Shown here: positions 25,701 through 33,084 of the stretch, one piece after another
Layout: the number at the start of each line of letters is the position of its first letter
Numbering within the stretch: the stretch's first letter is position 1
NCBI GenBank assembly: GCA_900314665.1
Contig: OMWF01000257.1
Location: 1 to 40,169, forward strand
Direction of reading: 5' to 3'
Length of the DNA stretch: 40,169 bases
From: an uncultured Actinomycetes bacterium
Lineage (GTDB): Bacteria; Actinomycetota; Coriobacteriia; Coriobacteriales; RUG033
Program-made: the position numbers and the translations under genes
The notes under the pieces: model-generated
The model's input: the letters and a program-made list of their open reading frames with translations, nothing else
The model's database searches: none
What the model was told of the DNA's origin: nothing

Positions 25701-26528
25701 GCCTCCGTCGCCGCATCCGGCGAGAAGCTCATCGCCTATACCAGCTCGCGCAACGGCACGGTCCGGCTGGCGCGCATGCTGCGCAAGCGGCTGCCGCAGC
25801 TTGCCGGCCGGATCGCCTACTACCATGGCGGTCTGCCGCGGGCTGAGCGCCTGGCGGTGGAGGAGGCCTTCCGTACCGGCGAGGTCGCCTGCCTGGTCGC
25901 CACCAGCGCCTTTGGCGAGGGGGTCAACATCCCCGACATCCGCCACGTGGTGCTCTACCACCTGCCCTTCAATGACGTCGAGTTCAACCAGATGTCGGGG
26001 CGTGCCGGGCGCGACGGCCGGCCCGCCACCGTCCACCTGCTCTACTCCCGCCCCGACCAGCGCATCAACGAGCAGATACTGGGGTCGGAGGCGCCTTCGC
26101 GCACCGACCTGGCGGTGCTCTACCGGGCGTTGCACCGTCTGGCCCAGCAGGGCGCCCTGGCCACCGTTGAGGGGGCGGAGCCGCCAGCTGGGACGGACGC
26201 CGTGCTCGTCGAGCGCCCCGCCGTGACCCGCGCCCAGCTGGTCGAGGAGTGCCTGAGGGACGACGTCCGCTGCGGACTCGACGAAGACGGCGTCTCCACC
26301 GGGCTGGCGGTCTTCTCGGAGCTTGGATTCGTGAGGCTCACCGGCAAGGGGTCGGGGCGGCGGATCTGCTACGTGGAGCACCCGCTCCATGCCGACCTGG
26401 CGACATCGACGCGCTACCGCGAGGGCCAGGCCGAGCTGGAGGAGTTCTCGGCCTTCGCCACCTGGGCGCTCGGAGCTCCGGCGGAGGAGGTGCTCGCCCG
26501 CATCAACCGGGCCATCCTGCCCGCGTAG
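22791..26528 (+). CDS. recJ: RecJ exonuclease fused to a HIRAN domain and a RecQ-like helicase
   Basis: One uninterrupted 1245-residue frame carries three modules. Residues 1-575 are RecJ: FGDFDVDGVTAT with Asp93, 95 and 97, VDNG with Asp150, DHH at 173-175, the DHHA1 motif FGGHEAAVG near 418-426, and the C-terminal OB part. Residues about 605-695 read as a HIRAN domain (VAGVTFEGRQDRI, LVREPDNVHDPHAVAV, VGFLNRRLAERLAPL). Residues about 735-1115 are a superfamily 2 helicase of RecQ type: Walker A ATGRGKS (782-788), DEAH (887-890), TAT motif III, and motif VI QMSGRAGRDGR (1067-1077). The remaining 130 residues look like a winged helix; no zinc-binding RQC or HRDC domain is obvious. RecJ degrades single strands 5' to 3', RecQ unwinds DNA, and HIRAN domains bind DNA ends. 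The position between secF and relA is that of recJ in Gram-positives. Confidence 0.95.
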   Translation: MSLDSCEQHRRWELRPADENRVRQLQSELGLPHLVARTLVARGIDTPDGARVFFEPSLARDWADPTVIPGLTDVADAVEAALDGGQKIAIFGDFDVDGVTATAVLARALRSLGAEVVPFLPMREGEGYGLSVAALERLLAHDPDFIVTVDNGIAAAAEVAWLLDRGVRVAVTDHHEPADLVPEGVPVCDPKLAAEGPSRELAGVGVALKLVCELGRRRGQPDLWRSLTDLASLGTVADLMPFTPENRSLVADGVARINAAPRPGIAALAALAGADTREMTSESLSFSLIPRINAAGRIDDPMIALDLLLTDDLDTVNRAAAQLEEINTRRRQIESELSEQATAQAEQIYHGERALVLAGEGWHEGVKGIVASRLVNTYKVPTILFSIHDGIARGSGRTVGSINLFQAVSACSDILERFGGHEAAVGVTVKEENLPEFTRRFTAEMDKLPERAFVNVRKVDALVSLSELTFENLDKIRLLQPFGQGMREPLFVAPHVFMDNRGVVGKTGDHLRFTATDGLSRVPAIRFRCPQIDEFLECDSAVDVVFEGRAEEWHGRCQAKMIVRDIEQIPGEEDPQVDDGTVSGRLMAHADEYLAAGPYVGIEEAVSFHTKVAGVTFEGRQDRIAGLAAGDELALVREPDNVHDPHAVAVLSSAGQVGFLNRRLAERLAPLMDGGAAYGAWVTEVTGGMCVKDSDDQPDELARPAALGLNIEVRRVGAAAAAEGGPGQEDASTRRARWAALADDELDERLKEALIGSAAMHQAQVDALANLKAGRSTLVVMATGRGKSLIFHLHAARTALRQGKASVFVYPLRALVADQLVHLSDVLARFGLAARVLTGETPRQEREEVLGALASGDVHVILTTPEYLALHAGQLGQAGRIGFLAVDEAHHIGLAKSGHRSAYHQLPQVREQLGEPVCLAATATCRPEDARAIEETLDIGARVLDPAIRENLGIDDQRADRPGKVRDTYLASVAASGEKLIAYTSSRNGTVRLARMLRKRLPQLAGRIAYYHGGLPRAERLAVEEAFRTGEVACLVATSAFGEGVNIPDIRHVVLYHLPFNDVEFNQMSGRAGRDGRPATVHLLYSRPDQRINEQILGSEAPSRTDLAVLYRALHRLAQQGALATVEGAEPPAGTDAVLVERPAVTRAQLVEECLRDDVRCGLDEDGVSTGLAVFSELGFVRLTGKGSGRRICYVEHPLHADLATSTRYREGQAELEEFSAFATWALGAPAEEVLARINRAILPA

Positions 26529-26623
26529 CCGGCCCGATGGCGGGGGCGCGGCCGCTTTGCCCCGCGAGCTGCGATAAATGCTTTGGGACCCGACTTCTGC
26601 CGATGTCGGGCAGGCTGTAGACG

Positions 26624-26629
26624 TATACT
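26624..26629 (+). promoter_or_regulatory. Candidate -10 of the relA promoter
   Basis: TATACT lies 61 bases upstream of the relA start in the 162-base spacer after recJ. No good -35 hexamer is present at the expected distance. A small imperfect hairpin (CTGCCGA/TCGGGCAG) occupies 26597-26613. Confidence 0.35.
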
Positions 26630-26690
26630 TAACGTTCCGGATGCGCGCCGGTGAAGCGTTTGCGGCGAGTCGGTCCGAGAGGAGGCGCAC

Positions 26691-28955
26691 ATGGCAGACG
26701 GAGCCATCATTCCAGCCACCCAGCAGGGCATCAAGTCCTTGGACAACTTCGACAAGGTCATAGACCTGGTCTCGCGCTACCTCGACAAGAGCGACATCGA
26801 CCAGATCTGCCGCGCCTACGACTTTGCCTACGAGCGCCACAAGGGGCAACACCGAAAGAGCGGCGAGCCCTTTATCATCCATCCCGTCGAGGTGACGCTC
26901 ATCCTCGCGGACCTTAAGATGGATGCCGACACCCTCACCGCCGCCTTGCTCCATGACACGGTGGAGGACACCACGGCCACCCTGGACGAGGTGTCCGAGG
27001 CCTTCAACCCCACCGTGGCCGAGCTGGTCGACGGCGTGACCAAGATCAGCCGCCTTGAGATCGAGAGCTTGTCCGAGTCGCAGGCAAACAACATGCGCAA
27101 GATGCTGATCGCCATGTCAAAGGACATCCGCGTCATCGTGATCAAGCTGGCCGACCGCCTGCACAACATGCGGACGCTGATGGCCCTACGTGAAGACCGC
27201 CGCATCTTCAAGTCCCGCGAGACCATGGAGATCTACGCGCCGCTGGCCCACCGCCTGGGAATCAACTCGATCGCCTGGGAGCTTGAGGACCTGTCCTTCT
27301 TCTACCTCGAACCGGCCAAGTTCCAGCAGGTCTCCAAGATGGTGGCGGAGAGCCGTACCGCTCGCGAGGAGTACCTGGAGCGCGCCACCAAGCTGCTGCG
27401 CGAGGAGCTCGACCGGGTAGGCATCAAGGGCACCATCTCCGGGCGCCCCAAGCACCTCTACTCCATCTACAACAAGATGACCCAGAAGGGCAAGGCCTTC
27501 TCTGAGATCTATGACCTCATCGCCCTGCGCATCATCGTAGACACCGTCAAGGACTGCTACTCCGCCTTGGGCGCGGTGCACACCCTGTGGCATCCCATGC
27601 CGGGACGCTTCAAAGACTACATCGCGATGCCCAAGTTCAACATGTACCAGTCGCTGCACACCACGGTCATCGGACCTGACGGGCGCCCGCTCGAGATTCA
27701 GATCCGCACCGAGGAGATGCACCGTATGAACGAGTACGGCATCGCCGCGCACTGGCGCTACAAGGAGGGCGGCTCGAGCAGCGCCACCGACGAGAAGTTC
27801 GACCAGCAGCTCACCTGGCTGAGGCAGATGCTCGACTGGGAGCACGAGACCGACGACCCCAAGGAGTTCATGGACTCCCTGCGCATCGACCTCTTTGACT
27901 CGGAGGTCTTTGTCTTCACCCCCAAGGGCGAGGTCATCAGCCTGCGCAGCGGCTCCACTCCCATCGACTTCGCCTACGCCATCCACACCGAGGTGGGCAA
28001 CCACTGCGTCGGCGCTAAGGTCAACGGCAAGATTGTGCCCCTCGGCTACGAGCTGCAGATGGGCGACCGGGTGGAGATACTCACCCAGAACAGCTCCGTT
28101 CCCTCGCGCGACTGGCTCAACATCGTCAAGACGCCGCGGGCCCGGGCCAAGATCCGCTCGTACTTCTCCAAGGCGAGCCACGATGACGACGTGCTGCACG
28201 GCCGAGACCTCGTGGTGCGCGAGCTGCGCAAGCACGGCATCGGCTTCTCCTCGTCGACCGCCACCCGGGCGATGACCGACCTGGCAAGCGACCTGGGATT
28301 TCCCACCGAGGACGACCTCCTGGCCGCCGTGGGCACCAACAAGATCTCTCCGCGCCAGATCACCAACCGCCTCATCAAGCTCCTGGCCAAGGACGGGCAG
28401 GAGGCGGCCGAGGCCAAGATGCCGAGCTTCACCCTCAACACGCCGATGGAGACGCCGCGCCCCGCTCGGCGCAAGCGCTCGGGCACCGGCGTGGTGGTCA
28501 AGGGGCTGGACGACGCCTTGGTCCGCCTCTCGCACTGCTGCAATCCCATGCCCGGCGACGATATCGTGGGGTTCGTGACCCGCGGTCGCGGCGTGTCGGT
28601 GCACCGGGTCGACTGCCCCAACGCCAAGTCGCTGCTCGCCAACCCCGAGCGGATCATCAGCGTGGAATGGGACACGGGGTCGGCCACCACCTTCCAGGTG
28701 GAGATCGTGGTCGAGGCCACCGACCGGCTCTACCTGCTGCAGGATGTCATCACCGCGCTCTCCGGCAGCGGTGTGAACGTCCTCTCCAGCTCCACCACCA
28801 CCCATCGGGACGGGCTGGTAGAGATGCGCTTCCTCTTTGAGGTCTCGGCCACCGAGCGCCTGGAGAGCATCCTGCGCGACGTGCGCGCGGTGGAGGGGGT
28901 CTTCGACGCCCACCGGATGCTGCCCACCAAGAGCGGCAAGAACAGGCGCGCGTAA
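26691..28955 (+). CDS. relA: Bifunctional (p)ppGpp synthetase/hydrolase (RelA/SpoT family)
   Basis: This 754-residue Rel protein makes and degrades the alarmone (p)ppGpp in response to starved ribosomes. The N-terminal HD hydrolase domain is intact (KSGEPFIIHPVEV, LLHDTVEDT with His88-Asp89). The synthetase domain has SGRPKHLYSIYNKM and RFKDYIAMPKFNMYQSLHTTV. Then come a TGS domain (VFVFTPKGEVISLRSG), the Cys/His region (LSHCCNPMPGDDIVGF), and a C-terminal ACT domain. Both activities are therefore predicted. ATG 26691 follows AGAGGAGGCG. It follows recJ, as in many Gram-positive genomes, but the apt gene often found between them is absent. Confidence 0.97.
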   Translation: MADGAIIPATQQGIKSLDNFDKVIDLVSRYLDKSDIDQICRAYDFAYERHKGQHRKSGEPFIIHPVEVTLILADLKMDADTLTAALLHDTVEDTTATLDEVSEAFNPTVAELVDGVTKISRLEIESLSESQANNMRKMLIAMSKDIRVIVIKLADRLHNMRTLMALREDRRIFKSRETMEIYAPLAHRLGINSIAWELEDLSFFYLEPAKFQQVSKMVAESRTAREEYLERATKLLREELDRVGIKGTISGRPKHLYSIYNKMTQKGKAFSEIYDLIALRIIVDTVKDCYSALGAVHTLWHPMPGRFKDYIAMPKFNMYQSLHTTVIGPDGRPLEIQIRTEEMHRMNEYGIAAHWRYKEGGSSSATDEKFDQQLTWLRQMLDWEHETDDPKEFMDSLRIDLFDSEVFVFTPKGEVISLRSGSTPIDFAYAIHTEVGNHCVGAKVNGKIVPLGYELQMGDRVEILTQNSSVPSRDWLNIVKTPRARAKIRSYFSKASHDDDVLHGRDLVVRELRKHGIGFSSSTATRAMTDLASDLGFPTEDDLLAAVGTNKISPRQITNRLIKLLAKDGQEAAEAKMPSFTLNTPMETPRPARRKRSGTGVVVKGLDDALVRLSHCCNPMPGDDIVGFVTRGRGVSVHRVDCPNAKSLLANPERIISVEWDTGSATTFQVEIVVEATDRLYLLQDVITALSGSGVNVLSSSTTTHRDGLVEMRFLFEVSATERLESILRDVRAVEGVFDAHRMLPTKSGKNRRA

Positions 28956-28961
28956 GGGTCC

Positions 28962-29411
28962 GTGCCGGCCTGCCGCCCGATCCCTCCCGGGCATAGAGCT
29001 TCAACGGCCGCGCTCTTCAGCGGTCGGGTCGCCCCTGCGCGCGGATCGCTGCCTCTGAGCGTCCGGGCCTCGCGCGGCGCGGCGCCCGTGCCGCTGCCCC
29101 TCATCCAAGCGGTGACGGCCGAGACCTACGCCGCCCGCCTGGTGGGGCTCGTCCGCTGCCGCGAGCTGCCAATGGATCGGGCCCTGCTGTTTCCTCGCTG
29201 CAGGCGGGTGCACTGCGCAGGGATGCACATCCCCATCGACGTGGTGCTGCTTGACGGGTCGCTCGCCGTGCTGGCGGTGCGGACGGTCGAGCCGTGGCAT
29301 GCCGCGCCTGCGACGGCGGGCACCCGCCATGTGCTCGAGCTGGCGGCGGGGACGGCCGCATGCCTGCAGCCGGGGGACGCGCTGTCGCTTGGGCCGGCGG
29401 GGCGCATATGA
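28962..29411 (+). CDS. DUF192-like protein, start uncertain
   Basis: The 149-residue reading has a C-terminal half matching the DUF192 pattern: LPMDRALLFPRCRRVHCAGMHIPIDVVLLD, then VLAVRTVEPWH and HVLELAAGTAACLQPGDALSL. DUF192 proteins are small beta domains of unknown role, sometimes secreted. The first 50 residues have no family match and are Pro/Ala/Arg-rich. The GTG at 28962 has AAGGG upstream and is seven bases after relA, but GTG 29088 or 29112 could be the true start. The stop overlaps the start of the prepilin peptidase gene in ATGA, which supports the frame as real and coupled. Base composition is even more GC-rich than its neighbours. Confidence 0.6.
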   Translation: MPACRPIPPGHRASTAALFSGRVAPARGSLPLSVRASRGAAPVPLPLIQAVTAETYAARLVGLVRCRELPMDRALLFPRCRRVHCAGMHIPIDVVLLDGSLAVLAVRTVEPWHAAPATAGTRHVLELAAGTAACLQPGDALSLGPAGRI

Positions 29412-30061
29412 GGTGCCTGGTGCTGGCGGCGGTCCTGAGCGCGCTGGCAGGCGCCCTGGTCCCAGGCGCGGCCTGCCGGGCTGCCCGCCGGCGCGGCTGG
29501 GAGCGAGACCTCCTCCCGCGGCGCCGGGCTGCGTTGTCTGCGACAAGCGCGCTTCTCGCCGGGACGCTCGCCCTGCTGCTCGGGTCGGCGGCGGGGGCCG
29601 ACCCGGTGAAGGCCGCGCAGGCGGCCCTGTGCCTCGCGGGGTGGCTGGCGGTCTGCGCCGCGGCGATCACCGACGCCCTGTGCCGGGCGATTCCCAACGC
29701 GGCGGCGCTTGCGGCGGCGACGTGCGGGGCGGCGCGGTGGCTCATCGCAGGGCAGCCGGCGTTGCTGGCAGACGCGATGGCCGGCGCCGCGGCGCTGGGC
29801 GCGGTGCTGCTGGCGCTGCGGGCTGGGCTTGGCAGGGGGTCGCTGGGCATGGGTGACGTCAAGCTGCTGGCAGGCGTCTCCCTGCTGGCAGGTCCCGAGC
29901 GATCGCTGCTGCTGGTGCTGGTGGCGAGTCTCTCGGCTGTCCTGAGCGCCCTAGCGGGGCGTTTGACGGGGCACCGGGGGCGAGGCGCGACCATGGCCTT
30001 TGGGCCCTTCATCGCCCTCGGCACCCTGGCGGTTCTCGCATCGTTGCCGAACTGGCTCTAA
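29408..30061 (+). CDS. Prepilin peptidase, A24 family (TadV/CpaA-like)
   Basis: This 217-residue membrane protein is mostly hydrophobic, with about six spans. The two catalytic aspartates of A24 peptidases are present: AAAITDALCRAIPN (Asp89) and GMGDVKLLAG (Asp150), plus the C-terminal MAFGPFIALG motif. The N-terminal methyltransferase domain of classical PilD enzymes is missing, as in TadV/CpaA or archaeal-type enzymes. By family role it cleaves leader peptides of type IV or Tad pilins at the membrane. No pilin, ATPase or TadE-like gene is in the window, so its substrates lie elsewhere. ATG 29408 overlaps the DUF192-like gene. Confidence 0.85.
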   Translation: MRCLVLAAVLSALAGALVPGAACRAARRRGWERDLLPRRRAALSATSALLAGTLALLLGSAAGADPVKAAQAALCLAGWLAVCAAAITDALCRAIPNAAALAAATCGAARWLIAGQPALLADAMAGAAALGAVLLALRAGLGRGSLGMGDVKLLAGVSLLAGPERSLLLVLVASLSAVLSALAGRLTGHRGRGATMAFGPFIALGTLAVLASLPNWL

Positions 30062-30147
30062 GTCGGGAATTCTCTGTAGCCGCCGTCCTCGTCTGCTAGG
30101 GTAGGATACAGTCAATGGACGGCTCGCATCTGTCAGGAAGGACCGCA

Positions 30148-30813
30148 ATGGCTGTGACCCAGGTGGGCACTATCGCAATCGACCGGTTGGTGGTCGGCAT
30201 GATCGACACCAACTGCTACATCCTCACGAGCGCAAGCGGATGCGTGGTCATCGACCCCGGAGGCGACTTCCCGGTCATCCTCGAGCAGCTGGCAGGCCGC
30301 ACGCCCGACGCCATCGTCCTCACCCACAGGCATCCGGACCACATCGACGCGCTGGCTGCGCTTAAGAAGGCCACGGGCGCCCCGGTCTACGCCCACGAGC
30401 TCGACGTGGAGGGGATTGAGCATCCGGAGACGGACCACGGGCCAGGGTCGGTGTTCGGCGCCCCCGAGGGCACGAAGGTCGACGTGCACCTGCACGATGG
30501 CGACGCCGTCGTGGCGGGCGACATCGCGCTTTCGGTCCTCTTCACGCCCGGGCACACGCCGGGCGGCATCTCGCTGCTGCTCTCAGACCCTGCAGGCGAG
30601 CCGGCCGTGCTCTTCTCGGGAGACACGCTCTTTGCCGGCGGCATCGGCCGCACCGACCTCGAGGGCGGCAGCTACCAGCAGATCGTCGACTCCATCCGCA
30701 CCAAGCTCGCCCCGCTTCCCGACCGGGTGCGGGTTCTGCCCGGCCATGGGCCCGGCTCCACGGTGGCGGCCGAGCGGCGGGCAAATCCGCTCATGAGCGG
30801 CGTGCGGAGGTAG
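30148..30813 (+). CDS. Metallo-beta-lactamase fold hydrolase (glyoxalase II-like)
   Basis: The 221-residue protein has the metal site [11 protein letters not shown] (His60, His62, Asp64, His65), [27 protein letters not shown], and [10 protein letters not shown]. This order and spacing match the hydroxyacylglutathione-hydrolase-like branch, which usually binds two metal ions and hydrolyses thioesters. GRTDL resembles the standard bacterial YcbL-type small glyoxalase II. The natural substrate is unknown; glutathione use is not established. ATG 30148 follows CAGGAAGGA. In Firmicutes a similar gene often follows relA and dtd, and here dtd is lacking. The membrane zinc-ribbon gene starts two bases after its stop. 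Confidence 0.88.
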   Translation: MAVTQVGTIAIDRLVVGMIDTNCYILTSASGCVVIDPGGDFPVILEQLAGRTPDAIVLTHRHPDHIDALAALKKATGAPVYAHELDVEGIEHPETDHGPGSVFGAPEGTKVDVHLHDGDAVVAGDIALSVLFTPGHTPGGISLLLSDPAGEPAVLFSGDTLFAGGIGRTDLEGGSYQQIVDSIRTKLAPLPDRVRVLPGHGPGSTVAAERRANPLMSGVRR

Positions 30814-30815
30814 GG

Positions 30816-31286
30816 ATGGCAGGGTTTAACGGATACGGCGGCTGGGGGCGCGGGCCGCGCCGTGCCGGCAACGACGAGCTCAACCGCTTTCTCGTGATTC
30901 TGGCGCTGATACTGCTGCTGCTCAGCATCGTGCCGCTGCTCCGCCCGCTGCTCTTCGCCTCGATCGCCCTCTTCATGGCCGCCATCTGGCGGGTGAGCTC
31001 GACCAACGTCGAGGGCAGGCGGCTGGCCAACGAGCGCTTCCTCAAGCGCTTCTCCCGGCACGGGAGCAGCGTCAAGCGCAAGTCGTCACGCAAGGCGCAG
31101 AGGGGCGGACGGCCTGCGGAGTCCGACGTCGTTGTCGAGAACGCCTGGAGCGAGCGTCGGGGACGTCCTGACATGGTGACGCTGGCCTGCGAGAACTGCA
31201 AGCAGGAGCTGCGCGTGCCCAAGGGCAAGGGGCGCATCAGGGTCATCTGCCCCAAGTGCAAGCACGAGTTCTACACCACCACCTGA
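30816..31286 (+). CDS. Membrane protein with C-terminal zinc ribbon, function unknown
   Basis: The 156-residue protein begins with a Gly-rich, basic segment ([13 protein letters not shown]), then a hairpin of two membrane spans at about 24-40 and 44-60. Next comes a long basic linker rich in Lys, Arg and Ser (about 65-118), and a cytosolic zinc ribbon CENC (125-128) ... CPKC (145-148). The final domain is of the type that binds nucleic acid or protein partners. I do not recognise a named family. GGAGGT sits directly before the start and the preceding stop is two bases upstream, so it is co-transcribed with the hydrolase. It ends before a strong bidirectional terminator and converges with gltX. 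Confidence 0.8.
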   Translation: MAGFNGYGGWGRGPRRAGNDELNRFLVILALILLLLSIVPLLRPLLFASIALFMAAIWRVSSTNVEGRRLANERFLKRFSRHGSSVKRKSSRKAQRGGRPAESDVVVENAWSERRGRPDMVTLACENCKQELRVPKGKGRIRVICPKCKHEFYTTT

Positions 31287-31354
31287 GCTGAGACGGGCCT
31301 GAGCTGCGCGGCATAGCCTGCTTAATTCCTGGTCTGCCAAGCCCAGGCTGCGAG

Positions 31355-31390
31355 AAAAAAGAAGCGTCCCCCGCCGGCCGGCGGGGGACG
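31355..31390. terminator. Bidirectional intrinsic terminator between the zinc-ribbon gene and gltX
   Basis: Arms of 13 bases (31365-31377 and 31378-31390) make a perfect 26-base palindrome rich in C and G. On the minus strand it is followed by a run of six T (31360-31355), a classical terminator for gltX. On the plus strand a TCTTTT lies eight bases beyond, enough for weaker termination. Confidence 0.88.
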
Positions 31391-31495
31391 TATGCGTCTT
31401 TTGCATCTGATGGAGCGGAACGCGCCTGGCCGCGAGCGGAGCGTCCATGGAGGTCCCGACTGGGCTGCTCCGTCTGCGAGAGTGCGGCGGCGCGG

Positions 31496-32965
31496 CTAGA
31501 GCGCCTGGGGCAGGGCGGCGTCGATGCGGGCCAGGGTGCGCTCGCGGCCCAGCAGCTCGACCGACCCGAAGAGGGGCGGGGACACCATCGAGCCGGTGGT
31601 CGCCACGCGCAGGGGCTGGAAGACCTTCTTGGGCTTGAGCTCGAGCTTGTCGCACACGGCGCGCAGCTGCTCCTCGATGGTGGCGGCGTCCCACGGCTCG
31701 CAGCCGGCGAGCGCCTCGCGGCAGGCGATGAGCGCGTCTTTGGCGCCTTCCTTGGCGAGCACCTTGGCCACGGACTTCTCGTCCAGCCCGACCTCGTCGC
31801 CAAAGAGGAAGGCGACCTTGTCGGGCAGCTCCTCCAACCGGTGGATGCGCTCGTTCACCAGCGGCACAATGGCCTCGAACCAGGGTCGGCTGGCGGCAAT
31901 CTCATCGGCCGTGGCCAGCCCCGCGCGCTCGAGGAAGGGCGTGGCGGCGTCGATGTAGGCGGCGGGCGAGAGCTCCATCAGATAATGGAGGTTCATCCAG
32001 TCGAGCTTCTCGACGTCAAAGACGGCCGGGTTCTTGGAGATGTGGCCGAGCTCGAACTTGTCAAAGAGATCCTGGGCCGAGAAGATGGTGGTCTCGCCGT
32101 CGGGGGCCCAGCCGAGAAGCGCCAGGTAGTTGACGAGCGCCTCCGGCAGGTAGCCCTGGTCGCGGTACTGCTCGACGCTGGTGGCGCCATGGCGCTTGGA
32201 GAGCTTCTTGCCGTCCGATCCGTTGATCATGGAGAGGTGGGCAAAGGTGGGGACGGGGTAGCCGAGGGCCTCGTAGATGAGGATCTGCCGGGGCGTGTTG
32301 GAGACGTGGTCGCCGCCGCGGATGACGTGGGTGATGGCCATGTTGGTGTCGTCGCAGACCACCGCGAAGTTGTACATGGGGGTGCCGTCCGAGCGGACGA
32401 GCACCATGTCGTCCATCACCTCGATGGGGAAGCTCATGTGCCCCAGCACGGCGTCGTCAAACTCGACGGGGCCGTGGTCCAGGGGCACCTTGAGGCGCCA
32501 GACGTGCGGCTCGCCCGCGGCGATGCGGGCAGCTGCCTCGTCGGGGTCGATGTTGCGGCAGGTGCGGTCGTAGCCCTCGTAGGCGACGCCCGCCTCCTGG
32601 GCGGCGGCCCGCTTGGCATCGAGCTCCTCCTTGGTGCAGAAGCACGGGTAGACCTGGCCCCGCTCCTTGAGCTTCTCCAGGGCGTCGCGGTAGGTGTCGA
32701 GCCGCTCGGTCTGCAGGTAGGGGCCGTAGTCACCGCCCACCTCGGGGCCCTCGTCCCAGTCCAGCCCCAGCCAGCGCATGGCGCGGAGGATGACCTGCTT
32801 GTTCTCCTCAGTGGAGCGGGTGGGGTCGGTGTCCTCGATGCGCAGCACGAAGGTGCCGCCGGTGTGGCGGGCGTAGGCCCAGTTGTAGATCGCCGTACGG
32901 GCGCCTCCCACGTGGAGCTTGCCGGTGGGGGAGGGTGCGAAGCGGACACGGACGGGAGCGGTCAT
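31496..32965 (-). CDS. gltX: Glutamyl-tRNA synthetase
   Basis: GluRS attaches glutamate to tRNA-Glu. The 489-residue class I enzyme has RFAPSPTGKLHVGG (residues 8-21, HIGH-like) and KLSKRHG (254-260, KMSKS-like). A zinc site is suggested by YPCFCTKEEL (C108, C110) and YDRTCRN (C136). Whether it also charges tRNA-Gln (non-discriminating) cannot be read from the sequence with confidence. The start ATG at 32965 is preceded on its strand by GAGAGGAA. It lies 119 bases downstream of the ATP-grasp gene on the same strand, and 105 bases of spacer separate its stop from the terminator. Confidence 0.97.
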   Translation of the reverse strand: MTAPVRVRFAPSPTGKLHVGGARTAIYNWAYARHTGGTFVLRIEDTDPTRSTEENKQVILRAMRWLGLDWDEGPEVGGDYGPYLQTERLDTYRDALEKLKERGQVYPCFCTKEELDAKRAAAQEAGVAYEGYDRTCRNIDPDEAAARIAAGEPHVWRLKVPLDHGPVEFDDAVLGHMSFPIEVMDDMVLVRSDGTPMYNFAVVCDDTNMAITHVIRGGDHVSNTPRQILIYEALGYPVPTFAHLSMINGSDGKKLSKRHGATSVEQYRDQGYLPEALVNYLALLGWAPDGETTIFSAQDLFDKFELGHISKNPAVFDVEKLDWMNLHYLMELSPAAYIDAATPFLERAGLATADEIAASRPWFEAIVPLVNERIHRLEELPDKVAFLFGDEVGLDEKSVAKVLAKEGAKDALIACREALAGCEPWDAATIEEQLRAVCDKLELKPKKVFQPLRVATTGSMVSPPLFGSVELLGRERTLARIDAALPQAL

Positions 32966-33084
32966 GTGATTGGTTCCTCTCAGACATCAGGTATCGGGTC
33001 GGTCGGGCTGTTTTTGGGGTCGGGCTGGCGGACGCCCGCAGGGGCGAGTGCGGCGCACCCGGCGGGATGCGGGGCGCGCACTTG

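Noticed and set aside
26540-26565. Hairpin GCGGGG/CCCCGC after recJ as a terminator
   Set aside because: Only six pairs with a 14-base loop and no T-run; could be chance in GC-rich DNA.
22869-26954. Long minus-strand open frames of 619 and 735 residues opposite the recJ fusion gene
   Set aside because: They run exactly antisense to a gene with complete domain motifs, have no recognisable motifs, and are expected from strong third-position GC bias.
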